In this document: in pieces, positions 54,701 to 61,597 of the stretch
How positions within the stretch are numbered: position 1 is the stretch's first letter
Layout of the letters: each line of letters starts with the position of its first letter
Origin: Pseudoips prasinana
Lineage: Eukaryota; Arthropoda; Insecta; Lepidoptera; Nolidae
Length of the DNA stretch: 64,000 bases
Assembly (NCBI GenBank): GCA_951640165.1
Contig: OX621265.1
Location: 15,575,001-15,639,000 of the forward strand
Direction: 5' to 3'
Notes under the pieces: generated by a model
The model's input: the letters and a program-made list of their open reading frames with translations, nothing else
Database searches by the model: none
Told to the model about the DNA's origin: nothing
Translations under genes and position numbers: made by a program

Positions 54701-57154
54701 CGGACATACATACAGACAAACAGACAAAAATTCTACAAACTATATTTTTGGCTTCAATATCGATTGTAGATCACGCCCCAAGTATCCTTTTAAAAAAATA
54801 TTCAATGTACAGTTTCGACTTTCCTACGATTTTATTATATGTATAGATATTAAATTGTGAATGATGACTTTAATTTGGAAATTAAAACAGATAGTTTATA
54901 GATTTACCTTCTAATTATAAAAGATGGTTCATGATTTACCTTCAATTTTTTGCACTCCTTAGCGAGTTCTAACATCAGCTTAGTACCTCTAACGTTCAGC
55001 AGAACAGCCTTTTTCAGCTCTTCGTCGAACCTGGTAATATAAACATTTAATTACTTAGTTACTTATCGTATGGGCAGTGGTTACCCTGGTGTCAGAGCTG
55101 TTAAAGCCGCCAAGTAGGCCTCTGGGCTATGGATTGCCATCGTGACAGGTTGAAAAATAATAATAAATAATATTCTGGGACACTATTAACATACGGCCAT
55201 CTGATCCCAAACTAAGCAGAGCTTGTACTATGGAAACCAGATAACTGATATAATACATATACTACTTTTCTTTTGTAAATACATACTTATATAGATAATT
55301 AGACCCAGAATCAGGACAAACAGACATGTTCATGCACACAAATATCTGTCCTGGGTGGGAATCGAACCCTCGCCCTCCGGCGTGAAAAGCAAGCATTTGG
55401 CAACCAACGCCAACAGGCTCGTCAAATAAGGAAAGCCTGCTTAGGTGGGGTTTATTAAACGGTTCCAACCTGGAGTGCAAGTGTGGTTTTGTCCCTTAAA
55501 CTATGGCACACTTGTTAACATGACCTACGTGCCCTAATGCCTGCACGTTACAAGAACTAATGGACGCTACTGACAACGCTCAACTCGTAGCTGAATTCTG
55601 AGCTGACTTAATTTAGATTGCCATCAACACGCTAAGAAGAACTAAACCTCTGACATGGCTTAACGACTGTTGCTTAATGGCTACAAGCGAACGACATCTT
55701 AACTTGTTCCAAAAGCATAGAGATACTCACAAATTAAACCACTTTGGCGGTCACCCATCTATATACTGACCGCGAGCCTAGTTGCTTAACCACACCAATC
55801 ACTTACGGACCGGTAAGAGCATCTGGCTATCTGGTATCAACACCATGGAGCCGTTGCAGCGTATTAATAACATGTTTTTAATGGATATAATTGATACGGC
55901 TGCTTTTGGCGATAATAACCCCGGGGATATGTTACATGGGCTGAGCCAACGTTATGGTGGCAAGTGGTGACAAAATCTGTGGCTGAAATCTGATGCCCTA
56001 TCCATTGAGTGTATTATATGTTCGCTCAAGGTAAAACAGATAGAATCGGCCACAATTTTGACTTTGTGTAGGAGATAGAAGAGGTTCAACCCCTCCACAA
56101 ATAATACTACCTTCTCAAAGAGTTGGTAGATGTTAAAATTCCTCTTTTTTCTCGCAGAAGTTATAAAATGGAATGGAAAATGTTAGAAAATGGATATACC
56201 CAAGTTGATAGAAAGCCAATGCCTTTAGCATGAAGTCCTTTTTTGTGCAATGTTGTGGAAGAAGTTTTGAAATAAAAGAAAACATATAGTTAATAATAAC
56301 TTCGACAGATGAAGACCACTGCACTGATCACTGTTTATGTATCTCTTCTACAGGCTAGATTGGCTTTTCCCACCATAATGATGACCTTCTCTAGTAGAAA
56401 GAAGATGTAATACTCTACCGCAGAAAGCATTAACTGGGAACACGACATGCTCCTGTTTCTTCGAAAAAGTTTTGGGGATTAGTATTTTTCTTCTAATCAG
56501 TCCTCTAGAAAGATCAGTATGCTTTAATTACTGCTAGAAAACGGTTATTTTTTTATAAATTAGGATGGCAAACGAGCAAGTGGGTCACCTGATGGTAAGT
56601 GATCACCACCGCCCATGGACACTGGCAACATCAGAGAAGCCGCAAATGCGTCGCCGGCCTTTAAGAAAACAATAGACTTGCTTCTTGACGGTTGCCATGT
56701 CATACCGGATCGGAAATACCTCCGCAGATAATTGATTCTACAGGGCAGTAGTGCGCGGCAAAAAGTTTCTTGTGAAACGCACGGTGGTAGATGACCATTC
56801 CAGGTGATAAGAATGAAATATCCACTTTTGGCGAGAGGGTCTGTGGCGGCAGGTATAAGCTCGAATAATTCCTCTGAACACTCCCCGTGATAAATGCGGT
56901 AGAGGATACATAGAGACGCCACGTCTCTCCGCAGGGTAAGAGGATCAAGGTAAATAGTGGGATCCCCGTCGTCAACGACCATTATACCTGATAGTAGCAG
57001 CGGCGTGGCAAATGATGTCCACCTCATTGATCACCATCTGCCGGTCGGCCTCGCTCATAGCCAAGTCAGCCTCGGAGACGTCTCCAGCCACGATAGTCAC
57101 CTTCTCCAGAAGAGGCTCCACTCCTCCACGCATCGTACGGACTTGTTCGAAGAG
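33746..57154 (-). CDS. FAR: Fatty acyl-CoA reductase, eleven exons (5' partial)
   Basis: Exons on minus in order: 57154-56988, 55030-54940, 53292-53147, 49611-49499, 48013-47942, 46651-46531, 43961-43839, 40629-40510, 39162-39011, 37879-37774, 33884-33746. All introns are GT-AG and the 1,350 bases join as 449 residues plus TAG. Signatures: [43 protein letters not shown], the SDR pair [10 protein letters not shown] (Tyr144, Lys148 of the visible part), [51 protein letters not shown]; then the FAR C-terminal domain with [20 protein letters not shown] and a hydrophobic anchor [15 protein letters not shown] near the end. The protein should reduce fatty acyl-CoA to alcohol at ER or peroxisome membranes. 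The usual GxxGxxG start is missing, so one or more 5' exons lie beyond the right edge. Converges on the paralog at 931-17053; intron positions match except that 39162-39011 and 37879-37774 are one exon there. Introns are full of transposons; several lie within 50 bp of a splice donor. Confidence 0.95.
34078..34470 (+). mobile_element. LINE tail fragment split by a SINE
   Basis: GTGAATAAAAAC-tail family; the sequence stops at CATGTTCTGAC (about 34195) and resumes ATTTACAAGCGC (about 34426) around a family 1 SINE. Confidence 0.7.
34194..34423 (+). mobile_element. tRNA-derived SINE, family 1
   Basis: GGTCACCGTAGCCTAGTTAG, B box GGGTTCGAATCCCGG, tail GTACAAGCTTTGCTTAGTTT. Confidence 0.85.
34655..34820 (-). 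mobile_element. tRNA-derived SINE, family 3
   Basis: On + : ATCTGATTCCAAACAACGCA tail, GGGAATCGAACCCACGACC B box, head TTAACCACTATACCAACACG. It abuts a family 4 SINE head to head at 34821. Confidence 0.75.
34822..35250 (+). mobile_element. tRNA-derived SINE, family 4, split by family 1 SINE
   Basis: Head and B box (GGGTTCGAGTCCCGC) in 34822-34930; the body resumes at about 35178 with GTTGTTCTAAGTCTGGATGT as in the copy at 18076. Confidence 0.75.
34941..35177 (-). mobile_element. tRNA-derived SINE, family 1
   Basis: Tail GACAATGTCACAC at left, B box GGGATTCGAACCCAGG, head CTACGGTGA at right. Nested in a family 4 SINE. Confidence 0.8.
35251..35572 (+). mobile_element. LINE 3' end with TGAT tail (CR1/L2-like)
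   Basis: Pieces of the C-terminal block ([18 protein letters not shown] across frames), then AATAAATGATTGATTGATTGATTGATT. Related to 52099-52625. Confidence 0.65.
35573..35900 (-). mobile_element. Retroelement 3' fragment, paired with 39276-39600
   Basis: Both copies begin on + with AATAATGAAATTTATTCAGCACTTG and end near GGCTCTCAA(C/G)CAGTAGCTTAATTTAA. No coding part recognised. Confidence 0.6.
36185..36505 (-). mobile_element. Non-autonomous Helitron, family B
   Basis: CTAGCTGTGCCCCGCGG at left (3' end), TGTATAGA at right. Directly abuts a family A copy starting at 36506. Confidence 0.87.
36506..36805 (-). mobile_element. Non-autonomous Helitron, family A, copy 5
   Basis: CTAGCTGTGCCCGCGACTTC at left and ATTTATCTGTATAGA at right. 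The end TGTATAGA repeats once more to 36813. Confidence 0.87.
36840..36936 (+). mobile_element. Lepidopteran interspersed repeat (GTGCGAGTCGGACTCGC start), truncated
   Basis: GTGCGAGTCGGACTCGCGCA, AGGGTTCCGTACCATTATCT, TTGTATGGGAGCCCCCTTAA. Longer copy at 53329-53917; reverse fragment at 57770-57815. Confidence 0.75.
36937..37620 (-). mobile_element. 5'-truncated LINE 3' end (Jockey-like)
   Basis: On minus: [49 protein letters not shown], then [15 protein letters not shown] in another frame. Same class as 41230-42410 and 45734-46395. Confidence 0.7.
37885..38560 (+). pseudogene. Decayed R1-clade LINE fragment
   Basis: Frames give [48 protein letters not shown] and [18 protein letters not shown] with a [19 protein letters not shown] zinc-knuckle-like run: the RT C-terminus and CCHC region of R1-type elements. 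Many stops. It starts right beyond the FAR exon at 37774-37879 (acceptor side). Confidence 0.65.
38561..39004. other. FAR intron, unclassified sequence
   Basis: Holds a chance 82-codon ORF and nothing I can place. Confidence 0.35.
39276..39600 (-). mobile_element. Retroelement 3' fragment, paired with 35573-35900
   Basis: See 35573. Diverged copy with AAGGCTCTCAAGCAGTAGCT. Confidence 0.55.
39714..39755 (+). mobile_element. tRNA-derived SINE, family 4, head fragment
   Basis: GACTGCACGTGTGGCGTAGC then truncated after AGACAGTCGC. Confidence 0.6.
40000..40236 (+). mobile_element. Retroelement 3' fragment with TTCA tail
   Basis: Ends AATAAATGTTTCATTCATTCATTT. Coding identity is uncertain; both strands have short open frames. 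Confidence 0.45.
40300..40480 (-). mobile_element. tRNA-derived SINE, family 6, degraded
   Basis: GGAATTACGTGTTCTCCAAG and GGGGCCGACCTGAAATTGG correspond to the copy at 4756-5205. Ends about 30 bp before the FAR donor at 40510. Confidence 0.55.
40655..41200 (-). mobile_element. LINE tail fragment, interrupted
   Basis: GGTTTTTATTCACGTAGAC...AACATGTTTGTAGTAATA (40662-40722) continues at 41150 with TACAGATATTTAGGTACACG, as in 3207-3378. The middle 40723-41149 is another retroelement tail on + ending CTCAATAAATAAATATAATT. Confidence 0.6.
41230..42410 (+). mobile_element. LINE 3' end split by a TTAA MITE
   Basis: [44 protein letters not shown] upstream; [20 protein letters not shown] and stop downstream (41960-42025). 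A TTAA MITE (41596-41948) and an inverted copy of the downstream flank lie between. Confidence 0.7.
41596..41948. mobile_element. TTAA-flanked foldback MITE, long-arm copy
   Basis: TTAA at 41596-41599 and 41945-41948. Almost wholly palindromic: arms of roughly 165 bp around ACGGCCGTTTATGTTTTGAA. The copy at 17385 has lost most of the right inner arm. Confidence 0.88.
42487..42725 (+). mobile_element. Non-autonomous RTE-tail SINE-like repeat
   Basis: ATCATCACCCCATCTCATCT..., CGTCTGCCAAGCGTGGCGAT, GCTTTTGTCCAGCAGTGGAC, ending GATGACGATGATGATGATT. Confidence 0.78.
42740..43010 (+). mobile_element. Retroelement 3' UTR fragment
   Basis: Non-coding, ends TTGGTTGACCTAATAAATAAATAAATAG. Confidence 0.45.
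43190..43838 (-). repeat. 115-bp tandem array of partial FAR exon plus its splice donor
   Basis: About six copies of the last ~95 bases of exon 43961-43839 plus 12 bases of intron lie downstream of it. The shared motif GATCTCAGCTGATGA (on +) recurs at 43240, 43343, 43458, 43573, 43686, 43801 and, in the true exon, 43916: period 115 (113 once, 103 for the oldest copy). Copies lack the first ~28 exon bases and any polypyrimidine/AG acceptor, and 115 is not a multiple of three. Several keep a GT donor (GTGAGTAAT, GTAAGTAAT); others have changed to GC or lost it. Confidence 0.92.
44082..44737. repeat. 164-bp satellite, four copies
   Basis: Units begin TTCATACC(A/T)GGTTAACAGC at 44082, 44246, 44410 and 44574. 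Copies differ at only a few bases. Confidence 0.95.
44738..45070. mobile_element. LINE-derived fragment, non-coding
   Basis: ATAAAGAATAGCACTGCCAC, CCTTCCCGTGGGTGTCGTAA and AGGCGACTAAGAGATA resemble untranslated LINE sequence common in Lepidoptera (from memory, not checked). Confidence 0.4.
45075..45395 (-). mobile_element. Non-autonomous element sharing a LINE 3' tail, copy 2
   Basis: Pairs with 25857-26165 over its length; tail GATCACTTACCATCAGGTGA on minus. Confidence 0.75.
45734..46395 (+). mobile_element. 5'-truncated LINE 3' end (Jockey-like), host of MITE M1
   Basis: Reads [59 protein letters not shown]. The tail AAATAAAATAAAATA lies after the MITE (46241-46374). Target duplication AAGTA. 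Confidence 0.75.
46241..46374. mobile_element. MITE M1, intact copy
   Basis: CAGACGCCAGCACATCAAGC left; right end slightly mutated (GCTGCCGTCG). TA at 46239-46240 and 46375-46376. Confidence 0.8.
47030..47260 (+). mobile_element. Non-autonomous RTE-tail SINE-like repeat
   Basis: CCCATCTCATCCCGTCGGGG ... CGTCTGCCAAGCGTGGCGTT ... GCTTTTGTCCAGCATTGGAC ... GCTGATATGATGATGACGA. The fragment 47275-47335 behind it is an RTE-like coding tail. Confidence 0.78.
47385..47890 (+). mobile_element. tRNA-derived SINE, family 2, split by family 1 SINE
   Basis: Head GGGCGTGGTTGG, shortened B-box region, body to GTTATCTGATTTCCAATG (47560); resumes ACAAGCTCTTCTTGGTTTAG (47827) to AATAATGTCCCAGG. Confidence 0.75.
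47558..47828 (+). mobile_element. tRNA-derived SINE, family 1, with ATGAC target duplication
   Basis: GGTCACCCTAGCCTAGTTGG, B box GGGTTCGAATCCCGG, tail GTACAAGCTTTGCTTAGTTT and ATATTATTAG repeats. ATGAC at 47558-47562 and 47824-47828. Confidence 0.85.
48020..49020. other. FAR intron, mostly unclassified
   Basis: AT-rich; a retroelement-like 3' end (GAGAAATAAATGTCTTAAACC) lies near 48710. Otherwise no recognised content. Confidence 0.4.
49024..49245 (+). mobile_element. LINE tail fragment (GTGAATAAAAACC family)
   Basis: AACTTAATACAAGCTAGCTA ... AACATGTTCTGACTATTTAC ... ATACGTGAATAAAAACC. Confidence 0.7.
49860..50640 (+). mobile_element. LINE 3' end interrupted by a retrocopy
   Basis: Reads through TTTAACCTCTAGACGATTTT, is cut by 49969-50344, and continues CACTCAGATATCGCAGAGC. 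Ends TTGTCCTGTTTAATAAATAC and TTATTATTATT. Confidence 0.55.
49969..50344 (-). mobile_element. Poly(A)-tailed retroinsertion with 15-bp target duplication
   Basis: CCTCTAGACGATTTT occurs at both 49954-49968 and 50345-50359. On minus the insert starts AGAGTTTTGGCGCCAACGC and ends CCCAAAGAGGGCAAAAAAAA. It holds a 74-codon open frame ([18 protein letters not shown]..., with CFMCKYGG) that I do not recognise, so it may be a processed mRNA copy or a SINE. Confidence 0.75.
51060..51490 (-). pseudogene. R4/R2-type LINE fragment with restriction-like endonuclease
   Basis: Minus strand reads [60 protein letters not shown], then [14 protein letters not shown] in another frame. RPDI...DITIP is the catalytic core (PD-(D/E)xK type) of the C-terminal endonuclease in R2/R4-group LINEs. 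It is a different lineage from the one at 61674. Confidence 0.72.
51495..52030 (-). mobile_element. 5'-truncated CR1/L2-like LINE with AATTG tail
   Basis: Minus frame 52038-51718 ends [39 protein letters not shown]. 3' tail is AATTG repeats (51497-51517). Confidence 0.8.
52099..52625 (-). mobile_element. 5'-truncated CR1/L2-like LINE
   Basis: Minus frame ends [35 protein letters not shown]. 3' tail ATTCT repeats (52100-52120). Confidence 0.8.
52640..53055 (+). mobile_element. 5'-truncated LINE with poly(A)-like tail
   Basis: Reads [47 protein letters not shown], then a 3' UTR and A-run at 53041-53053. It meets the minus-strand LINE at 52625 head to head. Confidence 0.72.
53329..53917 (+). 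mobile_element. Lepidopteran interspersed repeat (GTGCGAG family), hosting a Helitron
   Basis: Starts CTGGCCAAGTGCGAGCCGGA, ends TTTGGATACGGAACTCTAAAAA. Contains Helitron D (53379-53646) and, at 53750-53835, an inverted GTTCATGAGATACAGCCTGG pair. Confidence 0.75.
53379..53646 (+). mobile_element. Non-autonomous Helitron, family D
   Basis: A|TCTATATATATAAAAATCAG start, GCACGTACCGGGCCGCTAG|T end. Target join CCA|TTATC equals the uninterrupted copy at 36870-36885. Confidence 0.9.
54070..54390 (+). mobile_element. Non-autonomous Helitron, family B
   Basis: TCTATACATGTAATAAAATC start, ACCGCGGGGCACAGCTAG|T end. Confidence 0.87.
54536..54847 (-). mobile_element. Non-autonomous Helitron, family B
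   Basis: CTAGCTGTGCCCCGCGG at left, TATGTATAGA at right. Opposite orientation to the copy 146 bp away. Confidence 0.87.
55166..55432 (-). mobile_element. tRNA-derived SINE, family 2, uninterrupted
   Basis: Tail GGCCATCTGATCCCAAACTA, B box GGGAATCGAACCC, head ACCAACGCCAACAGGCTCG on +. Confidence 0.85.
55433..56019. other. FAR intron, unclassified; one unrecognised short ORF
   Basis: A 62-codon + strand frame (55782-55970: [20 protein letters not shown]...) has higher GC than its surroundings. I do not recognise it; it has no start context or neighbours that support a gene. Confidence 0.35.
56020..56126 (-). pseudogene. Decayed copy of FAR exon 57154-56988 (copy b)
   Basis: Minus reads [16 protein letters not shown] then a degraded KVKIVA, aligning with [25 protein letters not shown] of the live exon. 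No intact donor or frame. Confidence 0.55.
56300..56430 (-). pseudogene. Decayed copy of FAR exon 57154-56988 (copy a)
   Basis: Minus reads [16 protein letters not shown] against [19 protein letters not shown], missing three codons, then a diverged match to the rest (GTGATCAGTGCAGTGGTCTTC against GTGATCAATGAGGTGGACATC). Confidence 0.6.
56560..56950 (-). mobile_element. 5'-truncated LINE 3' end (Jockey-like), close to a FAR donor
   Basis: Minus reads [32 protein letters not shown], then a diverged segment and 3' UTR with GATCACTTACCATCAGGTGA and CCCACTTGCTCGTTTGCC. It begins about 40 bp after the donor at 56987. Confidence 0.78.
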
Positions 57155-57769
57155 CTGGAAGCAGAAATAACAATATTTGAACCGCTGATTTGGAATACGA
57201 TATATTTATTAGACTTAGACTTTATGTTTATTTGTGGCTTTTTATGGATTTGCCATGTCTGTCTGTCCGTCCGTATGTTCAGCCACTTTTTCCGAAACTA
57301 TAAGAACTAAACCGTTGAAACTAGGTAAGTAGATATATTCTGTGAATTTCATTAAGATTTTCACACAAAAAGAGAAAAAAAAATACAATTTTGAGAGTTC
57401 CCCATACTTAGAACTGAAACTCATTTTTTATTCATCCAACCCATCCCATGTTGGGTTGAGTACCTATCTATGGATAAGTCTTCAAAGATGATATTGAGGT
57501 TTCTAATATATTTATTTTCTAATAGAGTGCGCGAGAGACACTTCCAAAGTGGTAAAACGTGTCCCCCCCCTCCTGTGACTTCTCAAATTAGAGAATAATA
57601 AAACTAGTATAAATATATTATATTGTAGTTACAGACGCCAGCACATCAAGTTGCCCCAATCTGTCAAAAATTGGTTTGAACGAGATCTAGTAAGTAGTTT
57701 TTTTAATACGTAATAAATCATAAACCGCAATTTACCTTTCATTCAATCAACTCAAATACTTGCTGCTAC
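57155..57769. other. FAR intron, right part
   Basis: AT-rich, with a fragment of MITE M1 near 57634-57675 (CAGACGCCAGCACATCAAGT) and no exon resembling the missing GxxGxxG part. Confidence 0.45.
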
Positions 57770-57919
57770 GGAACCCTTCATGGGCGAGTCTGACTCGCAC
57801 TTGGCCGGTTTTTATATGCTATTTTTCTTATTGGAGTCACAGTTAAGATTTTGATTCCCAGATTCATTTCAGTGAGCGGCTTTCTTTGTTTTTTTTTTAA
57901 TACAGCGACCGCACTAGTA

Positions 57920-58095
57920 AATATAATCCCTGTGTCGCGGGGTACTTTACAAACATATAATAGACGGACACAAATTACATCCAGACTCAGAATAACTATT
58001 TATGGGCCATACTAATAGTTGCCCGATACGGGACTCGAACCCGCGACACGAAGCGGTGAGGCGACTGTCTTAGCCGCTACGCCACACGTGCAGTC
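57920..58095 (-). mobile_element. tRNA-derived SINE, family 4
   Basis: On + : ATAATCCCTGTGTCGCGGGG tail, GGGACTCGAACCCGCG B box, GCCACACGTGCAGTC head. Confidence 0.82.
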
Positions 58096-58263
58096 ACTTT
58101 GTCACAGGCTTTGAGTCACGCTAGACTATCGCAGCGACTAAACCTCTGAAGATTGAAAGGGCTCATTGCTTCCTTGAGCAAACAGCCTTTAAAACAATGA
58201 GGGCAAATAAATATAAGCGACACCATTACGCAACTAAAAAATAAGCGCAGTACTATCTAAGTA

Positions 58264-59047
58264 CAGACAGCACATCCAGCTACCCCAATCTGTCAAATTT
58301 CTTTTAAAGATTTTCAACTTTAACACATAAGCATAAGGTTCACTTTTAATTGGGGAAATTTGACAGATTGGAGTAGCTCGATGTGCTGGCGTCTGTACAT
58401 GTCAGTAAAGAAAACTTGTCACCACCCATTTCTTAGTATATATTACATCATAGCAAGCACCGTAAAGGTGTCTACACATTACACTGGGCTTAGTGACTGA
58501 GTAGATCTCATCGCACTAGCGGCTCGCGTCTTAGCAACGAAGAGCGAAAGTTTTAATCTTCTTCTCCTTCTTAGCCTAACGATGGCAGACTAATAAAATT
58601 TTAGTGGCCCAGAACGTGCATTTGAACTATGGTGGGTCGCAGTACAATTTTGCCGCATAATCATTAATCGCACATCCATTTGTCGACCTCACGTAGTACC
58701 CTTACGTTCTGGGCCACAAAAATTTAATTAATCTACCATCGATAGGCTAAGAAGTAGAAGATTAAAACTTTCGCTCTTCGTTAGTATGCTAAGATGCGAG
58801 CCGCTCGTGCGATGAGATCTACTCAGTCACTAAGCCCAGTGTAATGTCTACCTTTACAGTACTTGCTATGATGTAATATACATATACTAAGAAATGGATG
58901 TTGACAAGTTTTCTTTACTGACATGTACTGACGCCAGCACATCGGGCTACTCCAATCTGTCAAATTTCCCCAATTAAAAGTGAACCTTATGCTTATGTGT
59001 TAAAGTTGAAAATCTATAAAAGAAATTTGACAGATTGGGGTAGCTGG
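58264..59047. repeat. Large palindromic element bounded by MITE M1 copies
   Basis: Left: MITE M1 (58264-58395) then arm to about 58596. Right: arm from about 58690 then MITE M1 (58928-59047), as the reverse complement. Landmarks pair: ACATGTCAGTAAAGAAAACT/complement, ACACTGGGCTTAGTGACTGA/complement, GGCCCAGAACGTG/complement. Arms about 330 bp. The central unpaired segment (GAACTATGGTGGGTCGCAGT...) recurs in direct orientation after the right MITE (59050-59130). Confidence 0.85.
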
Positions 59048-59318
59048 GTAGCTGCATTCGAACTATGGTGCGTCATAGTACAATTTTGTCGCATAATCAT
59101 TAATCCCACATCCATTTGTCGAGCTCACGTAATATACGCCCAGAAGATGGCTACAGTAATTGCCCTGCTGTGGCATTCCTAAGATCCTGCCATGAACAAG
59201 TGGCAGGGCAGGCTGGGCATGATTTTAGGTGGGCAATGGATTAGACCGGTTCTCCAAAAACAGAGGTACAATGCATTTTAGGGTTGCTCGACAGTCCCCA
59301 TCTAGAAATGTTATAATA

Positions 59319-59795
59319 ATATCCTGGGAGATTATTCACATTTATTTTTCCATTCACATTTATTATTAATTCCAGTTATTTTAAACATAACTTAGCGAAG
59401 ATGCTAGTCACCACACAAATCTATGTGACCTAGCATCGCAATGAACCTCTATATTTTTATTGCACCAGTATGCTACACATACTGTATTTTTAAGCACACT
59501 TAGTATACTTAAATGTACTCAATGAATTTGATGTGGTGAAAAAAATAAATTATTATTATTATTCTACCATCTGAACCCAAACTAAGCAGAGCTTGTGCTA
59601 TGGAAACCAGATAACTAATATATTACATATACCTACTATTTTCTTTTGTAATTACATGCTCATATAGATAATTATACGCATACTCAGGACGAACAGATAA
59701 TATGTTCATGCACACAAACATCTGTCCGGGGTGGGAATCGAACCTACGACCTGCGGCGTGAAAGACGAGTATTTATCAAACACGCCAATCGACCC
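59319..59795 (-). mobile_element. tRNA-derived SINE, family 2, interrupted by a retroelement tail
   Basis: Tail start at 59319, then about 59340-59570 is a + strand retroelement 3' end (AAAAAAATAAATTATTATTATTATT), then CCATCTGAACCCAAACTAAG to the head near 59790. Confidence 0.7.
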
Positions 59796-59893
59796 GCCAG
59801 TTGTATGTATGTTAGTTACTCTTTCACGCAAAATCTACCGAACAGATTTTGTTTAAGCTTTGTATCATGTATTAAAAATATTAGACTTAAACC

Positions 59894-60125
59894 AGATAAT
59901 TAAACTTAAACATAATCTCTTGACAATAACTTGATACGAGCTAGCTAAATATCATTGCTGTTATAAAATAAATTTTATAAATGTTTTAATACAATCAATA
60001 CAATGTGTACCTAAATATCTATGTTACTAAAAATAATAATGTATATAACTATAATACTACAAACATGTTCTGACTATTTACAAGCGCTTTTTTAAAGTCT
60101 ACGTGAATAAAAACCTTTTTTATTT
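59894..60125 (+). mobile_element. LINE tail fragment (GTGAATAAAAACC family)
   Basis: AACATAATCTCTTGACAATA ... AACATGTTCTGACTATTTAC ... CTACGTGAATAAAAACC. Confidence 0.72.
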
Positions 60126-60282
60126 ATTTATTTTTATTATATCAATATTGCTTATATATCAGAATAACACAAAGGCTATAATTTTATAAAGTTTAACGAG
60201 GGTAAAGCCGCGGGGCTCACCTTTTGATACATATACTATTTTTATTTAGTAAATACATACTTATATAGATAATTACTCGACG

Positions 60283-60540
60283 GGCTTGTTGGCGTGGTTG
60301 GTAGATACGCTGCCTTTCACGCCGGAGGCCGTGGGTTCGATTCCCACCCAAGATATTTGTGTGCATGAACATGTCTGTTTGTCCTGAGTCTGGTGTAAAT
60401 TATCTATATAAGTATGTATTTATTAAAAAAAATAGTATTTATATATATGTAGTATATCAGTTATCTGGTTTCCATAGTACAAGCTCTGCTTAGTTTGGGA
60501 TGAGATGGCCGTGTGTGAATAATGTCCCAGGATATTATAT
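60283..60540 (+). mobile_element. tRNA-derived SINE, family 2, with TATTA tail
   Basis: GGGCTTGTTGGCGTGGTTGG head, B box GGGTTCGATTCCCACC, tail GTACAAGCTCTGCTTAGTTT, AATGTCCCAGGATATTA running into the microsatellite. Confidence 0.85.
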
Positions 60541-60598
60541 TATATTATATTATATTATATTATATTATATTATATTATATTATATTATATTATATTAT
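60533..60598. repeat. TATTA microsatellite, about 13 units
   Basis: Uninterrupted pentanucleotide repeat joining the SINE tail to the R4-type LINE 3' end. Confidence 0.95.
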
Positions 60599-61580
60599 GT
60601 TTGTTTTTGAAAAATTTTCATACTCGAGCTTACTCGGTCTTTTGTTTTACTCCTAACTCCCGCCCTGAGACCCTCAGGGAAGAGGAGGTTCGGACTCCCT
60701 ATTGACAAAAACGGTGTCTCCTAAAACTTTACTTATTATAGTAACTGTGTGTATTGCTGCTTGTTTCTGTAGTATATGGACATTAACTTTAGAATCTAGC
60801 TTATCCAGATATCTACCTATATTTTTGGCTACCACTCCTGTTGCGCCTATTACGATAGGTATGATTTCTGTAGGGGTGTTCCATAATCGGGTTATTTCTG
60901 TTTTAAGTGGATGGTATTTGCTTAATTTTTCTAGTTCTTTCGGCCCTATATTATAATCTGATGGTACTGTTACGTCTATTAAATATGTTTTATTTTCTAT
61001 TTTATTTATGTATATAATGTCTGGTCTGTTATGTACTATTGTCTGATCCGTCTGTACCGGTATCTCCCACATTATTTTTGCATAATTATTTTCTTTAACC
61101 AGAGGCAGCGTTAGATGTTCAAGCCACCACAGATTAGAAACCTCGAAATTATGTTTTTTGGCTAGGGTCCAAAATATGTACTGGACCAGGTTATTGTGTC
61201 GCTTTGTATAGTAAGTGCCAGCCAGCTTTTCACACCCTGAAATAATGTGTTGTGTAGTTTCGTCTTTAACCAAACACAGCAGGCACTTACCATCCACAGC
61301 CCTTTTAAAAATGTCTCTCTCATGTTGTTTAGTTACTACCGCTTGGTCCTGGATCGAAAATACTGCTGACTCTAATAATGGCGTGACGATCTGTTTCTTA
61401 AGCCAACAAAATGATTGTATTGTATCTATATTTTCTCTTTCCAAGACTGCTCTATAAAATTGTCCATGAAGTGGTTTTCCTTTAATTTTGTCTATTCTAG
61501 TTTTCACTATAGCATCTTTTAATTCTTTATCTATATATTGTTCATTTTGATTTAATCCTAATTCTGTTAAGTTGCTCCGT
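60598..61580 (-). mobile_element. 5'-truncated R4/Dong-type LINE
   Basis: Identical to 61598-62580 apart from one base that I could find (A61281 against C62281, changing Arg to Leu in the zinc motif, CLLC for CRLC). It keeps the zinc knuckle, the restriction-like endonuclease and the stop, and breaks off at GTTGCTCCGT, followed by 18 bp of TATTA repeat. Confidence 0.9.
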
Positions 61581-61597
61581 TATATTATATTATATTA

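Noticed and set aside
55782..55970. Small protein gene or horizontally acquired fragment
   Set aside because: I cannot match it to a family, and no flanking structure supports it.
60702..61457. Plus-strand ORFs over the R4-type LINE
   Set aside because: They are antisense shadows of the conserved minus-strand frame.
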